DNA of 64,000 nucleotides, from the NCBI RefSeq assembly GCF_029761935.1, contig NZ_CP121699.1, forward strand, positions 1,488,001 to 1,552,000. Reading direction: 5' to 3'. Origin of the DNA: Microbacterium testaceum. GTDB lineage: Bacteria > Actinomycetota > Actinomycetes > Actinomycetales > Microbacteriaceae. A program made the position numbers and the translations under genes. Each line of letters opens with the position of its first letter. Position 1 is the stretch's first letter. Of this stretch, positions 15,689-24,388 are shown piece after piece. The notes beneath the pieces are model-generated. The model worked only from the letters and a program-made list of their open reading frames with translations. It searched no databases and had not been told where the DNA came from.

Positions 15689-17074
15689 GTGACCGTCACC
15701 GACCCGCGCCCCGAAGCCACCACGGCACCGCCCGAAGCAGCCAGCGTAGAACTGACCCACCGCCCCGGCCGCTGGATCGACAACTGGAACCCCGAGAACC
15801 CCACCCAGTGGGCCAACGAGGGCAAGGCCATCGCCGCCCGCAATCTGCGGTGGTCGATCTTCGCCGAGTTCCTCGGGTTCGTCGTCTGGCAGCTGTGGTC
15901 CGTCGTCGTCGTCTCGCTGCCGGCCGTCGGCTTCCAGCTGTCGACGGGCGAGATCTTCTGGCTCATCTCGATGCCGAGCCTCGTCGGCGCGACGCTGCGC
16001 ATCCCCTACACGTTCATGGTTCCCCGCTTCGGCGGCCGCAACTGGACGATCGTCTCGGCGGGCCTTCTGCTCATCCCGAGCATCGGCCTCGCCATCGCGG
16101 TGTCGAACCCGCAGACCCCCTTCGCCCTCTTGCTCCTCATCGCCGCGTTCGCCGGCTTCGGCGGCGGCAACTTCGCGAGCTCGATGTCGAACATCACGTT
16201 CTTCTACCCGGCCGCGCAGAAGGGATACGCCCTCGGACTCAACGCCGCCGGCGGCAACCTCGGCGCCTCGGTCGCGCAGTTCGTCGTCCCCATCGTCATC
16301 ACCGTCGGCGCCGCAGCGACCCTCAACCTGCCGCTCGCTGGCCTCATCTGGGTGCCGCTGATCCTCGTCGCGATGATCGGCGCCTACCTCCGCATGGACA
16401 ACCTCTCCGCCGCGAAGGCCGACATCACGGCATCCCTCGCCGCTCTGAAAGAGCCGCACCTGTGGATCCTCGCCGTCCTCTACATCGGCACCTTCGGCTC
16501 GTTCATCGGCTTCGCGGGCGTCTTCCCCAAGCTGCTCGCCGACACCTTCCCCGACTTCACCGGCATCGCGATCGGCACGGCGACCGTCACCCTCGCCTTC
16601 CTCGGCGCCCTCGTCGGCTCGCTCGCCCGGCCCTACGGCGGCAAGCTCGCCGACCGCTTCGGCGGCACGGTCATCACGATCGGCGCGTTCACGGTGATGG
16701 GTCTCGGCATCCTGAGCGTGATCCTCACCCTGCCGACGCAGAACTTCGCGATCTTCCTGCTCTGCTTCCTCGTACTGTTCGCGGCGGCGGGCATCGGCAA
16801 CGGCTCGACCTACCGCATGATCCCAACGATCTTCGCCCTCAAGGCCAACGGCGGCGTCGGCGCGCAGCGCAAGGCCGCCGCGGCTCTCGGCCTCATCTCG
16901 GCAATCGGCGCGTACGGCGGCTTCTTCATCCCGCAGCTGCTCGGCTTCTCGAAGACGACGTTCGGCTCGTACACCCCCGCCCTCGGTTGGTTCGCCCTCG
17001 CCTACGTCGCGTTCCTCGCCCTCACCGCGGGCGTATACCTCCGCATGTCGAAGAAGACCGGAACGCGGATCTGA
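15689..17074 (+). CDS. narK: nitrate/nitrite transporter, MFS (NarK/NasA type)
   Basis: A 461-residue major facilitator with about 12 hydrophobic segments. It starts with a cytoplasmic ~60-residue N-terminus carrying RWIDNWNPENPTQWANEGKA, typical of actinobacterial NarK. Nitrate-signature-like glycine-rich helices are visible (AGFGGGNFASSMSNITFFYP and FAAAGIGNGSTYRMIPTIF). The first of these is the nitrate/nitrite porter motif. It imports nitrate (or exchanges nitrite) at the cytoplasmic membrane. The GTG start is preceded by CGGAGGA. It lies four bases upstream of the nitrate reductase gene in the same operon, which points to an assimilatory role. Confidence 0.95.
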   Translation: MTVTDPRPEATTAPPEAASVELTHRPGRWIDNWNPENPTQWANEGKAIAARNLRWSIFAEFLGFVVWQLWSVVVVSLPAVGFQLSTGEIFWLISMPSLVGATLRIPYTFMVPRFGGRNWTIVSAGLLLIPSIGLAIAVSNPQTPFALLLLIAAFAGFGGGNFASSMSNITFFYPAAQKGYALGLNAAGGNLGASVAQFVVPIVITVGAAATLNLPLAGLIWVPLILVAMIGAYLRMDNLSAAKADITASLAALKEPHLWILAVLYIGTFGSFIGFAGVFPKLLADTFPDFTGIAIGTATVTLAFLGALVGSLARPYGGKLADRFGGTVITIGAFTVMGLGILSVILTLPTQNFAIFLLCFLVLFAAAGIGNGSTYRMIPTIFALKANGGVGAQRKAAAALGLISAIGAYGGFFIPQLLGFSKTTFGSYTPALGWFALAYVAFLALTAGVYLRMSKKTGTRI

Positions 17075-17078
17075 CCCC

Positions 17079-19352
17079 ATGAGCTCCGCCGACACCCACT
17101 GCCCCTACTGCGCATTGCAGTGCGCCATGACCGTCAGCCACGCGGGCCACACGACGGTCAGCGGCCGCGACTTCCCCACCAACCGGGGAGGACTCTGCGC
17201 CAAGGGCTGGACGTCGGCGGAGCTCCTGGCATCCCCCCACCGACTCCGGATGCCACTGATGCGGTGCCCCGACGGCACCCTCGCCGAGACCACCTGGGAT
17301 GAGGCATTGGATGCCGTCGCCACGGCGTTCCGCGACACGAGAGCCGCCCACGGCCCCGACGCCAACGCGATCTTCGGCGGCGGTGGACTCACCAACGAGA
17401 AGGCCTACCAGCTCGGCAAGTTCGCCCGCGTCGCGCTCGGCACCTCGCGCATCGACTACAACGGCCGCTTCTGCATGTCGTCGGCGGCCGCGGCATCCAA
17501 TCGGGCCTTCGGGATGGACCGCGGCCTCCCGTTTCCCGTCACTGACCTCGACGACGCCCGGACGATTCTGCTGCTCGGCTCGAACGTCGCCGCGACCATG
17601 CCGCCGTTCCTCGCGCACCTCGCCGGGGCGCGCGCCGCGGGCGGACTCATCGTCGTCGACCCGCGCCGCTCGGCCACCGCGCGCCTCACCGAAGACGGCG
17701 CCGGCACGCACCTGCAACCCGCGCCCGGCACCGACCTGCCCCTGCTGCTCGGACTCACGCACATCGCCCTCGCCGAGGGCCTCGCCGACCGCGCCTATAT
17801 AGAGGAGCGCACGACGGGGTTCGACGCGGTGCGGCGATCGGTCGCCGCATGGTGGCCCGAGCGGACATCCTCAACGACCGGCGTCCCCGTGGTGCAGCTC
17901 CGCGAAATCGCCCGACGCCTCGCCGCGGGCGGCGCGTACATCCTCACCGGACGCGGCGTCGAACAGCACGTCGACGGCACCGCCACCGCGACCGCCGCGA
18001 TCAACCTCGCGCTCGTGCTCGGTCTCGTCGGCCGCGAGGGCTCGGGCTACGGCACCCTCACCGGCCAGGGCAACGGCCAGGGCGGACGCGAGCACGGCCA
18101 GAAGGCCGACCAGCTGCCCGGCTACCGCTCCATCCGCGACCCCGAAGCGCGTCGGCACGTCGCCGGGGTGTGGGGCGTGGAAGCCGACGAGCTTCCGGAT
18201 GCCGGCATCCCGGCCACCGCCCTGCTCGGCGAACTGGGCGGGCCGGTGAAGACACTGCTGGTCGCCGGCTCCAACGTCGTCGTCTCGGCACCCGACGTCG
18301 ACGCGCTGCGGGAGCAGCTCCAGGCCCTCGACTCCCTCGTCGTCTGCGACTTCTTCCTCAGCGAGACCGCGGAGCTCGCCGACATCGTGCTGCCGGTGCT
18401 GCAGTGGGCCGAAGAGGAGGGCACGATGACCTCGCTCGAGGGTCGCGTGATCCGCCGCCGGCGCGCCCTGCCCGGACCCGAGGGCGCCCGCAGCGAGCTG
18501 TGGATCTTGGCCGAGATCGCGCGGCGTCTGGGAGCGGCATCCACGTGGTCGATCGATCCGGCCGACGTCTTCGACGAGCTCGCCCGCGCCTCCGAGGGCG
18601 GCATCGCCGACTACTCCGGCCTCTCGCACGCGCTGCTCGACACCGGCGTCGAGGCGTACTGGCCCTACCGCTCGTCGGGCACACCGCGTCCGTTCGCGGA
18701 GCGTTTCGCCCACGCCGACGGCCGGGCGCGGCTCGTCCCCGTCGAGGCGACTCCCCCGACCCCCGCCGACCGCGGCGCCGACCTCACCCTCACCACGGGC
18801 CGGTACCTGCAGCAGTACCAGTCGGGAACCCAGACCCGCCGCGTCACCGAGCTGAACGACGCCCGCCCCGAGGCGCGGCTCGAGATCCATCCCGCGACGG
18901 CGTCTCGGCTCGGCATCCGCGACGGAGTCCTCGTCGCCGTCTCGAACGAGCGCGGCACCGTGCGCGCGCGAGCGAGCGTGACCACCGACATCCGCCACGA
19001 CACCGTTTTCCTGCCGTTCCACTACGCGGGCGAGGGGTGCGCCAACCGGCTGACTGAGGCGATCGTCGACCCGACCTCGGCCATGCCCGAGTTCAAGCGC
19101 ACGCGGGTTCGGGTGCAGGCGATTCCGGATGCCGTGACCCCGGCGGATCATCACGTTTCGGCTGCGCCGGTCGTGGTGGCGGAGCACCCGGGGGTCGCGC
19201 CCGCGCTCGTCGGCGTCTCGGGAGGTGCGGCGCCGGGCGCGCTACTGGCGGGCGCGCTGTTGGCGGGCGCGACATCGCCGAGCGGACCGTCGACGAGCGC
19301 CGCGTCGTCGAGCACTGCGTCGTCGCGCACCGAGGAGGAGACCCATGTCTGA
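17079..19352 (+). CDS. nasA: molybdopterin assimilatory nitrate reductase
   Basis: A 757-residue molybdopterin oxidoreductase. The N-terminal [4Fe-4S] ligands are CPYCALQC followed by a final Cys in GGLCAKGWTSAELL. The molybdopterin domains follow (GGGGLTNEKAYQLGKFARV; GRGVEQHVDGT; GTLTGQGNGQGGREHG), and then the dinucleotide-binding C-terminal barrel (LTTGRYLQQYQSGTQTRRV). The size and TGRYL...QSGTQTRR sequence match cytoplasmic assimilatory (Nas/Nar-B) enzymes. The last ~45 residues are an Ala/Ser/Thr-rich low-complexity tail with short direct repeats (GALLAGALLAGA). The gene overlaps the next one by eight bases. It reduces nitrate to nitrite with electrons from the flavoprotein downstream. 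Confidence 0.93.
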   Translation: MSSADTHCPYCALQCAMTVSHAGHTTVSGRDFPTNRGGLCAKGWTSAELLASPHRLRMPLMRCPDGTLAETTWDEALDAVATAFRDTRAAHGPDANAIFGGGGLTNEKAYQLGKFARVALGTSRIDYNGRFCMSSAAAASNRAFGMDRGLPFPVTDLDDARTILLLGSNVAATMPPFLAHLAGARAAGGLIVVDPRRSATARLTEDGAGTHLQPAPGTDLPLLLGLTHIALAEGLADRAYIEERTTGFDAVRRSVAAWWPERTSSTTGVPVVQLREIARRLAAGGAYILTGRGVEQHVDGTATATAAINLALVLGLVGREGSGYGTLTGQGNGQGGREHGQKADQLPGYRSIRDPEARRHVAGVWGVEADELPDAGIPATALLGELGGPVKTLLVAGSNVVVSAPDVDALREQLQALDSLVVCDFFLSETAELADIVLPVLQWAEEEGTMTSLEGRVIRRRRALPGPEGARSELWILAEIARRLGAASTWSIDPADVFDELARASEGGIADYSGLSHALLDTGVEAYWPYRSSGTPRPFAERFAHADGRARLVPVEATPPTPADRGADLTLTTGRYLQQYQSGTQTRRVTELNDARPEARLEIHPATASRLGIRDGVLVAVSNERGTVRARASVTTDIRHDTVFLPFHYAGEGCANRLTEAIVDPTSAMPEFKRTRVRVQAIPDAVTPADHHVSAAPVVVAEHPGVAPALVGVSGGAAPGALLAGALLAGATSPSGPSTSAASSSTASSRTEEETHV

Positions 19353-20910
19353 GCGTGTGGTGCTGGTGGGCTACGGCCCCGTCGGGGCGCGGCTGGTCGA
19401 AGGGCTCCTGCCCGCGGTGCGTGAGGGGCGCATCGATCTCACCGTCATCGGCGCCGAGCCGCACGACGTCTACAACCGCGTGCTGCTCGCCGAGTACGCC
19501 GTCGGCCGCACCGATCGCGACGGGCTCGACATGAGCGACCGCCGCGTCGCCGAAGACGCGGGCGTGCGATTCGCGCTCGGGACGACGGTGGTCGGCGTCG
19601 ACCGGAATCTTCGGGTGGTGCGCCTGCACGATGGCATCCGGATCCCCTACGACCGACTCGTGCTCGCCACCGGTGCGCGGGCGAATGTGCCCACGCTCGC
19701 CGGTCTCGAGCGGGCGCAACGGCACCGGTCCGCGCGGCCGGCCGATCCCTCCGCCCTGGATCAGGGCACCGCTCCGCTCCCCCGCGGCGTCGTGGCGTTG
19801 CGCGATCTCGCCGACGCCGAGCACGTGCGCGCGGCGGTCTCGGCGGGTCAGCGCATCGTCGTGCTCGGCGCCGGAGTGCTCGGCATGGAACTCGCCCTCG
19901 CCGCCGCCGAAGCGGGCGCCGAGGTGGTCGTCGCGTACCATTCAGCCGCCCCGATGAACCGGACGCTCGATGAGAACGGCGGACGCGTACTCGCCGCCGC
20001 GGCGAGCGCCGTGGGCGTCGAGATGATGCACCACGCGCGCGCCGAGAGCATCGTGCAGCGCTACGACGATCACGGTCAGGCCTGGTTCGACGGACTCGTC
20101 TGCGCCGACGGCAAGGTGCTCGCGGGCGACCTGCTCGTGCTGTCGTGCGGCGTCGGAGCGCGCACCGAGCTCGCGTCGCTCTCGGGCCTCGCGACCTCGG
20201 CCGGCGTGCTCGTCGACGCGGCGTCGCGCTCGTGGAGCGACCCGACCGTCTTCGCCATCGGCGACTGCGCGCACGTTGCCGATCCCGCCGACGCCGAGCC
20301 CGACGGCCGCGTGCCGGGCGGCCCGAGCGGACTCGTCGGACCCGGCTGGCGGCAGGCCGACCGCCTCGCGGCGCTGCTGTCGTCGGGGGTCGAGGGACCC
20401 GCCTCCGTCGAACGCCCCGGCGTGGTGATGCTCAAGGCCGAGGGCATCGACGTGGTCGCCGGAGGCGCGGTCGACGCTGATCCGTTCTCACACGCTCCCG
20501 GATGCCACGGCCCCCAGGTCACGCTCTGGGCCGACCCCGCGCGCGGCGCCTACATGAAACTCGTCACCGTCGAGGGCGTGCTGACCGGCTTCGTCGCGGT
20601 CGGCATGCCGCGGACCGGAGCCGAGCTCACGCTGCTCTTCGAGCGCGGGTCGGAGCTGCCCGCCGACCGCTCATGGCTGCTGCGCCTCGACGCCGCGGAC
20701 GCCGGAATGCCCGCCGTCGGCGATCCCTTCGCCGCCGATGCCACCGTGTGCTGGTGCAACGGGGTGAGCGCGGGGGCGATCCGCAAGGCCGTGGCCGCGG
20801 GCGAGCCGACGGTCGCGTGCGTGAAGTCCGCGACCCGCGCCGGCACCGGCTGCGGCGGCTGCGTCGGGCGCATCACCGAGCTGCTGGCGCGCGAGGCCGT
20901 TCCGGCGTGA
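19345..20910 (+). CDS. NirB/NasB-like FAD oxidoreductase with BFD-type [2Fe-2S] domain
   Basis: A 521-residue electron-transfer protein, most likely the NAD(P)H-to-nitrate-reductase component (NasB-like). It has a Rossmann FAD fold from VVLVGYGPVGARLVEGL, a central NAD-binding motif IVVLGAGVLGMELALAAAEAG, and the FAD-contact motif VFAIGDCAH. The C-terminal ~55 residues form a bacterioferritin-associated-ferredoxin-like [2Fe-2S] domain (CWCNGVSAGAIRKAV ... TGCGGCVGRI). It lacks the sirohaem/[4Fe-4S] half of NirB, so it is not itself a nitrite reductase. The ATG at 19345 lies inside the end of the reductase gene behind GAGGAGACC, showing coupling. Confidence 0.9.
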   Translation: MSERVVLVGYGPVGARLVEGLLPAVREGRIDLTVIGAEPHDVYNRVLLAEYAVGRTDRDGLDMSDRRVAEDAGVRFALGTTVVGVDRNLRVVRLHDGIRIPYDRLVLATGARANVPTLAGLERAQRHRSARPADPSALDQGTAPLPRGVVALRDLADAEHVRAAVSAGQRIVVLGAGVLGMELALAAAEAGAEVVVAYHSAAPMNRTLDENGGRVLAAAASAVGVEMMHHARAESIVQRYDDHGQAWFDGLVCADGKVLAGDLLVLSCGVGARTELASLSGLATSAGVLVDAASRSWSDPTVFAIGDCAHVADPADAEPDGRVPGGPSGLVGPGWRQADRLAALLSSGVEGPASVERPGVVMLKAEGIDVVAGGAVDADPFSHAPGCHGPQVTLWADPARGAYMKLVTVEGVLTGFVAVGMPRTGAELTLLFERGSELPADRSWLLRLDAADAGMPAVGDPFAADATVCWCNGVSAGAIRKAVAAGEPTVACVKSATRAGTGCGGCVGRITELLAREAVPA

Positions 20911-20923
20911 GGACGTAGCTCAT

Positions 20924-21181
20924 CCGCCGCAGTCCGCCCAACGGTCGCCCCACTTGCCCCACATGGCTGCCCGCGCACCCCACACCGACCATTCGCGGCA
21001 ACTCACCCGCCGCGGTCCGCCCGACGGTCACCCCACTTGCCCCACATGGCTGCCCGCGCACCCCACACCGACCATCCGCGGCAACTCAACCGCCGCAGCC
21101 CGCCCAACGGTCGCCCCACTTGCCCCATGTGGCTGCCCGCGCACCCCACACCGACCATTCGCGGCAACTCAACCGCCGCAG
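20924..21181. repeat. 83-bp tandem repeat, three copies plus partial
   Basis: Three consecutive near-identical 83-base units begin at 20924, 21007 and 21090 with CCGCCGCAG/CGG. A fourth starts at 21173 and is cut after nine bases. Each unit contains CCCCACTTGCCCCA and CACACCGACCAT(T/C)CGCGGCAA. The array fills the gap between the nitrate operon and the LysE gene and contains no gene. Its sequence resembles the 78-base array at 34163-34318 read on the other strand. Confidence 0.9.
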
Positions 21182-21268
21182 CAGCGTGGTCGCGGCATCC
21201 GGAATCCCCTCGTGACCGCCCGCCACGCGCGACACGACTCCGAAACGCGACGGCAGTACAGTTCACGC

Positions 21269-21901
21269 ATGCCTCCGATCGAGAACCTGCTGGCCTTCGT
21301 CGCGGCGTCGCTCGTGCTCATCGTCATCCCGGGTCCCGGCGTGCTGTTCGTGATCGGGCGCTCCATCGCGCTCGGCCGCCGTGCGGGGCTGCTCAGCGTG
21401 CTCGGCAACGCGATCGGCAACATCCCCGCGATCCTCGCGACGGCGTTCGGCATCGGGGCGATCGTGGCCTCGTCGATCGTGGCGTTCACCGTGCTCAAAA
21501 TCGTCGGGGCGGCGTACCTGGTGTGGCTCGGCATCCAGGCGATCCGTCACCGCCGCGATCACGTCGCCGGCCCCGCGCCGAGCCCCAAGTCGCGCTGGAC
21601 CCTCCTGCGTCAGGGCTTCGTCGTCGGCGTCACCAACCCCAAGACGATCGCGTTCTTCGTCGCCGTGCTGCCGCAGTTCGTCGACCCGCACGCGGGAGCC
21701 GTGTGGCTGCAGCTGCTCGCGCTGGGCCTGATCTTCCAGGTGCTGGCTCTGGTCTGCGATTCGACCTGGGCCCTCGCCGCCGGCACCGCGCGCACCTGGT
21801 TCGCGGGGTCGCCGAAGCGCCTGTCGGCCCTCTCGGGCACGGGCGGGTTCATGATGATCGGCCTGGGTGGGGCGCTCGCGCTGACCGGCGCGAAGAGCTG
21901 A
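21269..21901 (+). CDS. LysE/RhtB-family amino acid exporter
   Basis: A 210-residue membrane protein with about six hydrophobic segments, the standard size of the LysE/RhtB (threonine/homoserine efflux) family. The N-terminal IPGPGVLFVIGRSIALGRRAG carries the family GPG signature, and VVGVTNPKTIAFFVAVLPQF is the conserved NPK motif of the third helix region. TACAGT (21257-21262) lies six bases before the ATG, so the mRNA is probably leaderless. It exports an amino acid or related metabolite; the substrate is unknown. A convergent hairpin lies just downstream. Confidence 0.9.
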   Translation: MPPIENLLAFVAASLVLIVIPGPGVLFVIGRSIALGRRAGLLSVLGNAIGNIPAILATAFGIGAIVASSIVAFTVLKIVGAAYLVWLGIQAIRHRRDHVAGPAPSPKSRWTLLRQGFVVGVTNPKTIAFFVAVLPQFVDPHAGAVWLQLLALGLIFQVLALVCDSTWALAAGTARTWFAGSPKRLSALSGTGGFMMIGLGGALALTGAKS

Positions 21902-21912
21902 CACCGGGCCCT

Positions 21913-21979
21913 CGAGACTGCACTTCGCTGACAACTCAGCGTCATCCTGCAGCCGATGTGTCAGCGAGATGCAGTCTCG
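21913..21979. repeat. 21-bp imperfect inverted repeat between convergent genes
   Basis: CGAGACTGCACTTCGCTGACA (21913-21933) pairs with TGTCAGCGAGATGCAGTCTCG (21959-21979) in 19 of 21 positions around a 25-base loop. It lies between the LysE gene and the convergent flavoprotein gene and may act as a two-way terminator, although no T-tract follows. The long, nearly symmetric arms also look like a dispersed hairpin element. Confidence 0.65.
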
Positions 21980-22004
21980 GCGCCTCACCGCGACCGCTGG
22001 CGCC

Positions 22005-23486
22005 TCAGCGCGCCCGAACGCCCAGATCGGCGGATGCCGCGCCCTCGAGCCGCGTGCCGTCCGGCGCGTAGCGCGAGCCGTCGACGGGGCTGTCCCAGGA
22101 GCGTTCCGCGTCGTTCCAGGTGAGCGGGGCCGGGGCGACAACCGCGCGCGTCTGTCCCTCGATCGTCGAGACCGCCGCGGTCCGGAGCCCCTGCCGCGAC
22201 ACCAGACCGGCGCCCTCGGCCGGCCGCTTCACCGGCGCCGGAGCCGCCGCAGCGAACGCCCCCGCGGCCACGCCGACGCGCCGCCCCGCCTCGCCGATCC
22301 CCCGGCCGAGGTCGGCGGGAACGGTCATGCGGGTGCCGATCGTGCGCATCCACTGCGGGCGGTCGCTGCGCGAGACCCCGCGGATCTCGTCGGTCAACCG
22401 CATCGCTGCGGCGGGGCCGTTGGTCAGCCCCCACCCCGCGTATCCGGTGGCGAAGCGGAGGCGTCCGAGGCCTCTCGGCATCCCTCCGACGAAGGGCACG
22501 AGGTTGTGCGACTGGTAGTCCTGGCCCGACCAGCGAGCGATCTCGGCGCCGACCGGCAGTGTGCGACGGGCCCAGGCGGCGAGGCCTTCGGCGAGAGCGA
22601 CTTCCGAGGGGGCGGAGCCGACCGGATGCCGCGCCCCGGTCACCAGCAGAACACCGCGTCCGAATGAGGACGGTGCCGCGACGACGCTGCGGCCGTCGGC
22701 GCCGACCTCGCTCCACATGCCACCGGGGGCCTCGGCATCCCCCTCCATCTCGAACGCGATCGCCCACGAACGCAGCGCGCGCGTCTTGAGGTCGTAGAGG
22801 CCGCGGCGCGCGATGGGCGTGCCGGTGGCGAGAACGACGGTGTCGCCGAAGATCCTGCCGTGATCGGTGTCGACACGACCCGTGGGGAGGGCGTGCACGT
22901 CGGTCACGCGGACGCCCGTGTGCAGCGTCGCCCCGGCCGCGAGGGCTGCTTCGGCGAGCGTGCGCGAGAGCGCCGCGGGGTCGAGGGCGAGCTGATCGTC
23001 GAGGGCGAGGGCTCGCACGGGCGTGCGACCGCCGAGGTCGGAGGGGGCGTCTTCGCGGACGGAAAGCCCCGCCTCGCGCGCGGCGTCGCGCACCGCGTCG
23101 ATCGCCGAATCGGTCGCGATGCCCCGACCGAACGTGAAGGCGGTGCGCCGGTCGGCGGCGGCACCGGCGCGCTCCGCGAGCCACTCCTGCCCCGCGCGGT
23201 TCGCGTCGACGTAGGCCTTCACGAGCCCGGCCGGGTGATGCGCGCGGAGCGCCGCGAGGGTCGTCCCCTGCAGAAGGGATGCCATCCCCACCGACGCCCC
23301 GGTCGCCCCCTGGCCCACCTCGCCGGCGTCGACCAGGGCGACGTCGACTCCCGCTTCGGCGAGCATCACCGCGGTCGATAGGCCGGTGATCCCCGCCCCG
23401 ACGACGACCACGTCGTGCCGCGCGTCGGGTTCGAACGGCGTCCCGTCGAGGGACGTCTGGTCGCGGTGCCACAGGGAGGAGGTCAT
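22005..23486 (-). CDS. FAD-dependent amine/amino acid oxidase with degenerate Rieske domain
   Basis: A 493-residue flavoprotein of the DAO family (YhfW-like architecture). The FAD motif VVVVGAGITGLSTAVMLAEAG is near residue 26. The C-terminal ~45 residues align with the Rieske domain normally fused to this family: WNDAERSWDSPVDGSRYAPDG stands where WN.AE..WDCPCHGSRF is expected. All four cluster ligands are gone (C-C-H replaced by S-V-D, and the first CTH..C segment replaced by VVAPAP). It therefore cannot bind [2Fe-2S], yet the fold seems kept. GGGAGGAGG precedes the ATG. Substrate unknown. Confidence 0.88.
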   Translation of the reverse strand: MTSSLWHRDQTSLDGTPFEPDARHDVVVVGAGITGLSTAVMLAEAGVDVALVDAGEVGQGATGASVGMASLLQGTTLAALRAHHPAGLVKAYVDANRAGQEWLAERAGAAADRRTAFTFGRGIATDSAIDAVRDAAREAGLSVREDAPSDLGGRTPVRALALDDQLALDPAALSRTLAEAALAAGATLHTGVRVTDVHALPTGRVDTDHGRIFGDTVVLATGTPIARRGLYDLKTRALRSWAIAFEMEGDAEAPGGMWSEVGADGRSVVAAPSSFGRGVLLVTGARHPVGSAPSEVALAEGLAAWARRTLPVGAEIARWSGQDYQSHNLVPFVGGMPRGLGRLRFATGYAGWGLTNGPAAAMRLTDEIRGVSRSDRPQWMRTIGTRMTVPADLGRGIGEAGRRVGVAAGAFAAAAPAPVKRPAEGAGLVSRQGLRTAAVSTIEGQTRAVVAPAPLTWNDAERSWDSPVDGSRYAPDGTRLEGAASADLGVRAR

Positions 23487-23560
23487 GCGTTCATCCCATC
23501 GCGGGCGCGGGGGTCTCGGCATCCGGTTGCCTCCATCGTCCGAATCGTCTATCGCCGCGT

Positions 23561-23615
23561 GAGCGGTCGAGAAGTGTCGCCGAGGATCGATCTGGGCGAC
23601 ACTTTCCGACCCCTC
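23561..23615. repeat. 21-bp imperfect inverted repeat in divergent promoter region
   Basis: GAGCGGTCGAGAAGTGTCGCC (23561-23581) and GGCGACACTTTCCGACCCCTC (23595-23615) pair in 18 of 21 positions with a 13-base loop. The core AGTGTCGCC/GGCGACACT is perfect. It lies between the flavoprotein and the divergent TetR gene and could be an operator, but it is longer than a typical TetR site and resembles other hairpins in this window. Confidence 0.6.
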
Positions 23616-23651
23616 ACGCGAGCGGCCGTGCCCCGTCGATAGGCTCGGGAC

Positions 23652-24320
23652 GTGACCGACAGCGCCGCCCCCTCGAGCCGGACGGCCGTCGTGTCCGCCG
23701 CGATCGACCTGTTCGTCGAGCACGGCTACGACCAGACCTCCGTCGAGCAGATCGCGCAAGCGGCGGGAGTGTCGCGGTCGACGTTCTTCCGGCAGTTCGG
23801 GGGGAAAGAAGACGTCGTCTTCGCCGACCACGAGGTGCTGCTCACCGAAACGCGCGCGTACCTCGCGCAGCCGCACGACGACCCCTGGGCGGCGGTGTGC
23901 GAGGCATCGGTGCGGGTGTTCCGGCACTTCGCCGCCGACCCCGAGCTCGCCCGGCGCCGCTACGCGATCGTGCGGCAGATCCCGGGCTTGCGCGACCGCG
24001 AGATTGTCACGGTGTTCCGCTACGAACGCCTCTTCGACGAATACCTGCGTGAGGCGCTCCCCGGTCTCGACCCGCTGGATGCCGTCGGCTTCGCGGCCTC
24101 GGTCACGGCGGTGCACAACCACGTGCTGCGGCGGCTGATGCGGGGTGCGCGGGTGCCGGCATCCATTCTTCGTCGCGCCCTCGACGATGTGCTGCGCCGC
24201 TACGGCGTGCACCCCGACGGCGACGACGCGGCCGGAGACGACCTGATCGTCGCGGCGTTCCCGCGGCGCATGCCCGCGGCGGAGGTCACGCGGCGGCTGC
24301 GCGGGGCGCTCGGGGACTGA
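23652..24320 (+). CDS. TetR-family transcriptional regulator
   Basis: A 222-residue regulator. The TetR N-terminal helix-turn-helix is clear: AIDLFVEHGYDQTSVEQIAQ then AAGVSRSTFFRQFGGKEDVV. The C-terminal ligand domain is mostly helical and unclassified. The GTG start follows TAGGCT (23640-23645) by six bases, which suggests a leaderless transcript. It stands divergently to the Rieske-like flavoprotein and directly upstream of an acyl-CoA dehydrogenase, either of which it may control. Acyl-CoA-responsive TetR proteins beside acyl-CoA dehydrogenases are common, so the latter is somewhat more likely. Confidence 0.9.
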   Translation: MTDSAAPSSRTAVVSAAIDLFVEHGYDQTSVEQIAQAAGVSRSTFFRQFGGKEDVVFADHEVLLTETRAYLAQPHDDPWAAVCEASVRVFRHFAADPELARRRYAIVRQIPGLRDREIVTVFRYERLFDEYLREALPGLDPLDAVGFAASVTAVHNHVLRRLMRGARVPASILRRALDDVLRRYGVHPDGDDAAGDDLIVAAFPRRMPAAEVTRRLRGALGD

Positions 24321-24388
24321 GTTCGGGGCGCGGCGCTCGGGGACTGAGCGCGGGGGTGCGGCCGCCCGCTCGGCCGCCCCGCCTGACC

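Noticed and set aside
20924..21181. CRISPR array
   Set aside because: The units are directly adjacent 83-base tandem copies without unique spacers, and there are no cas genes.
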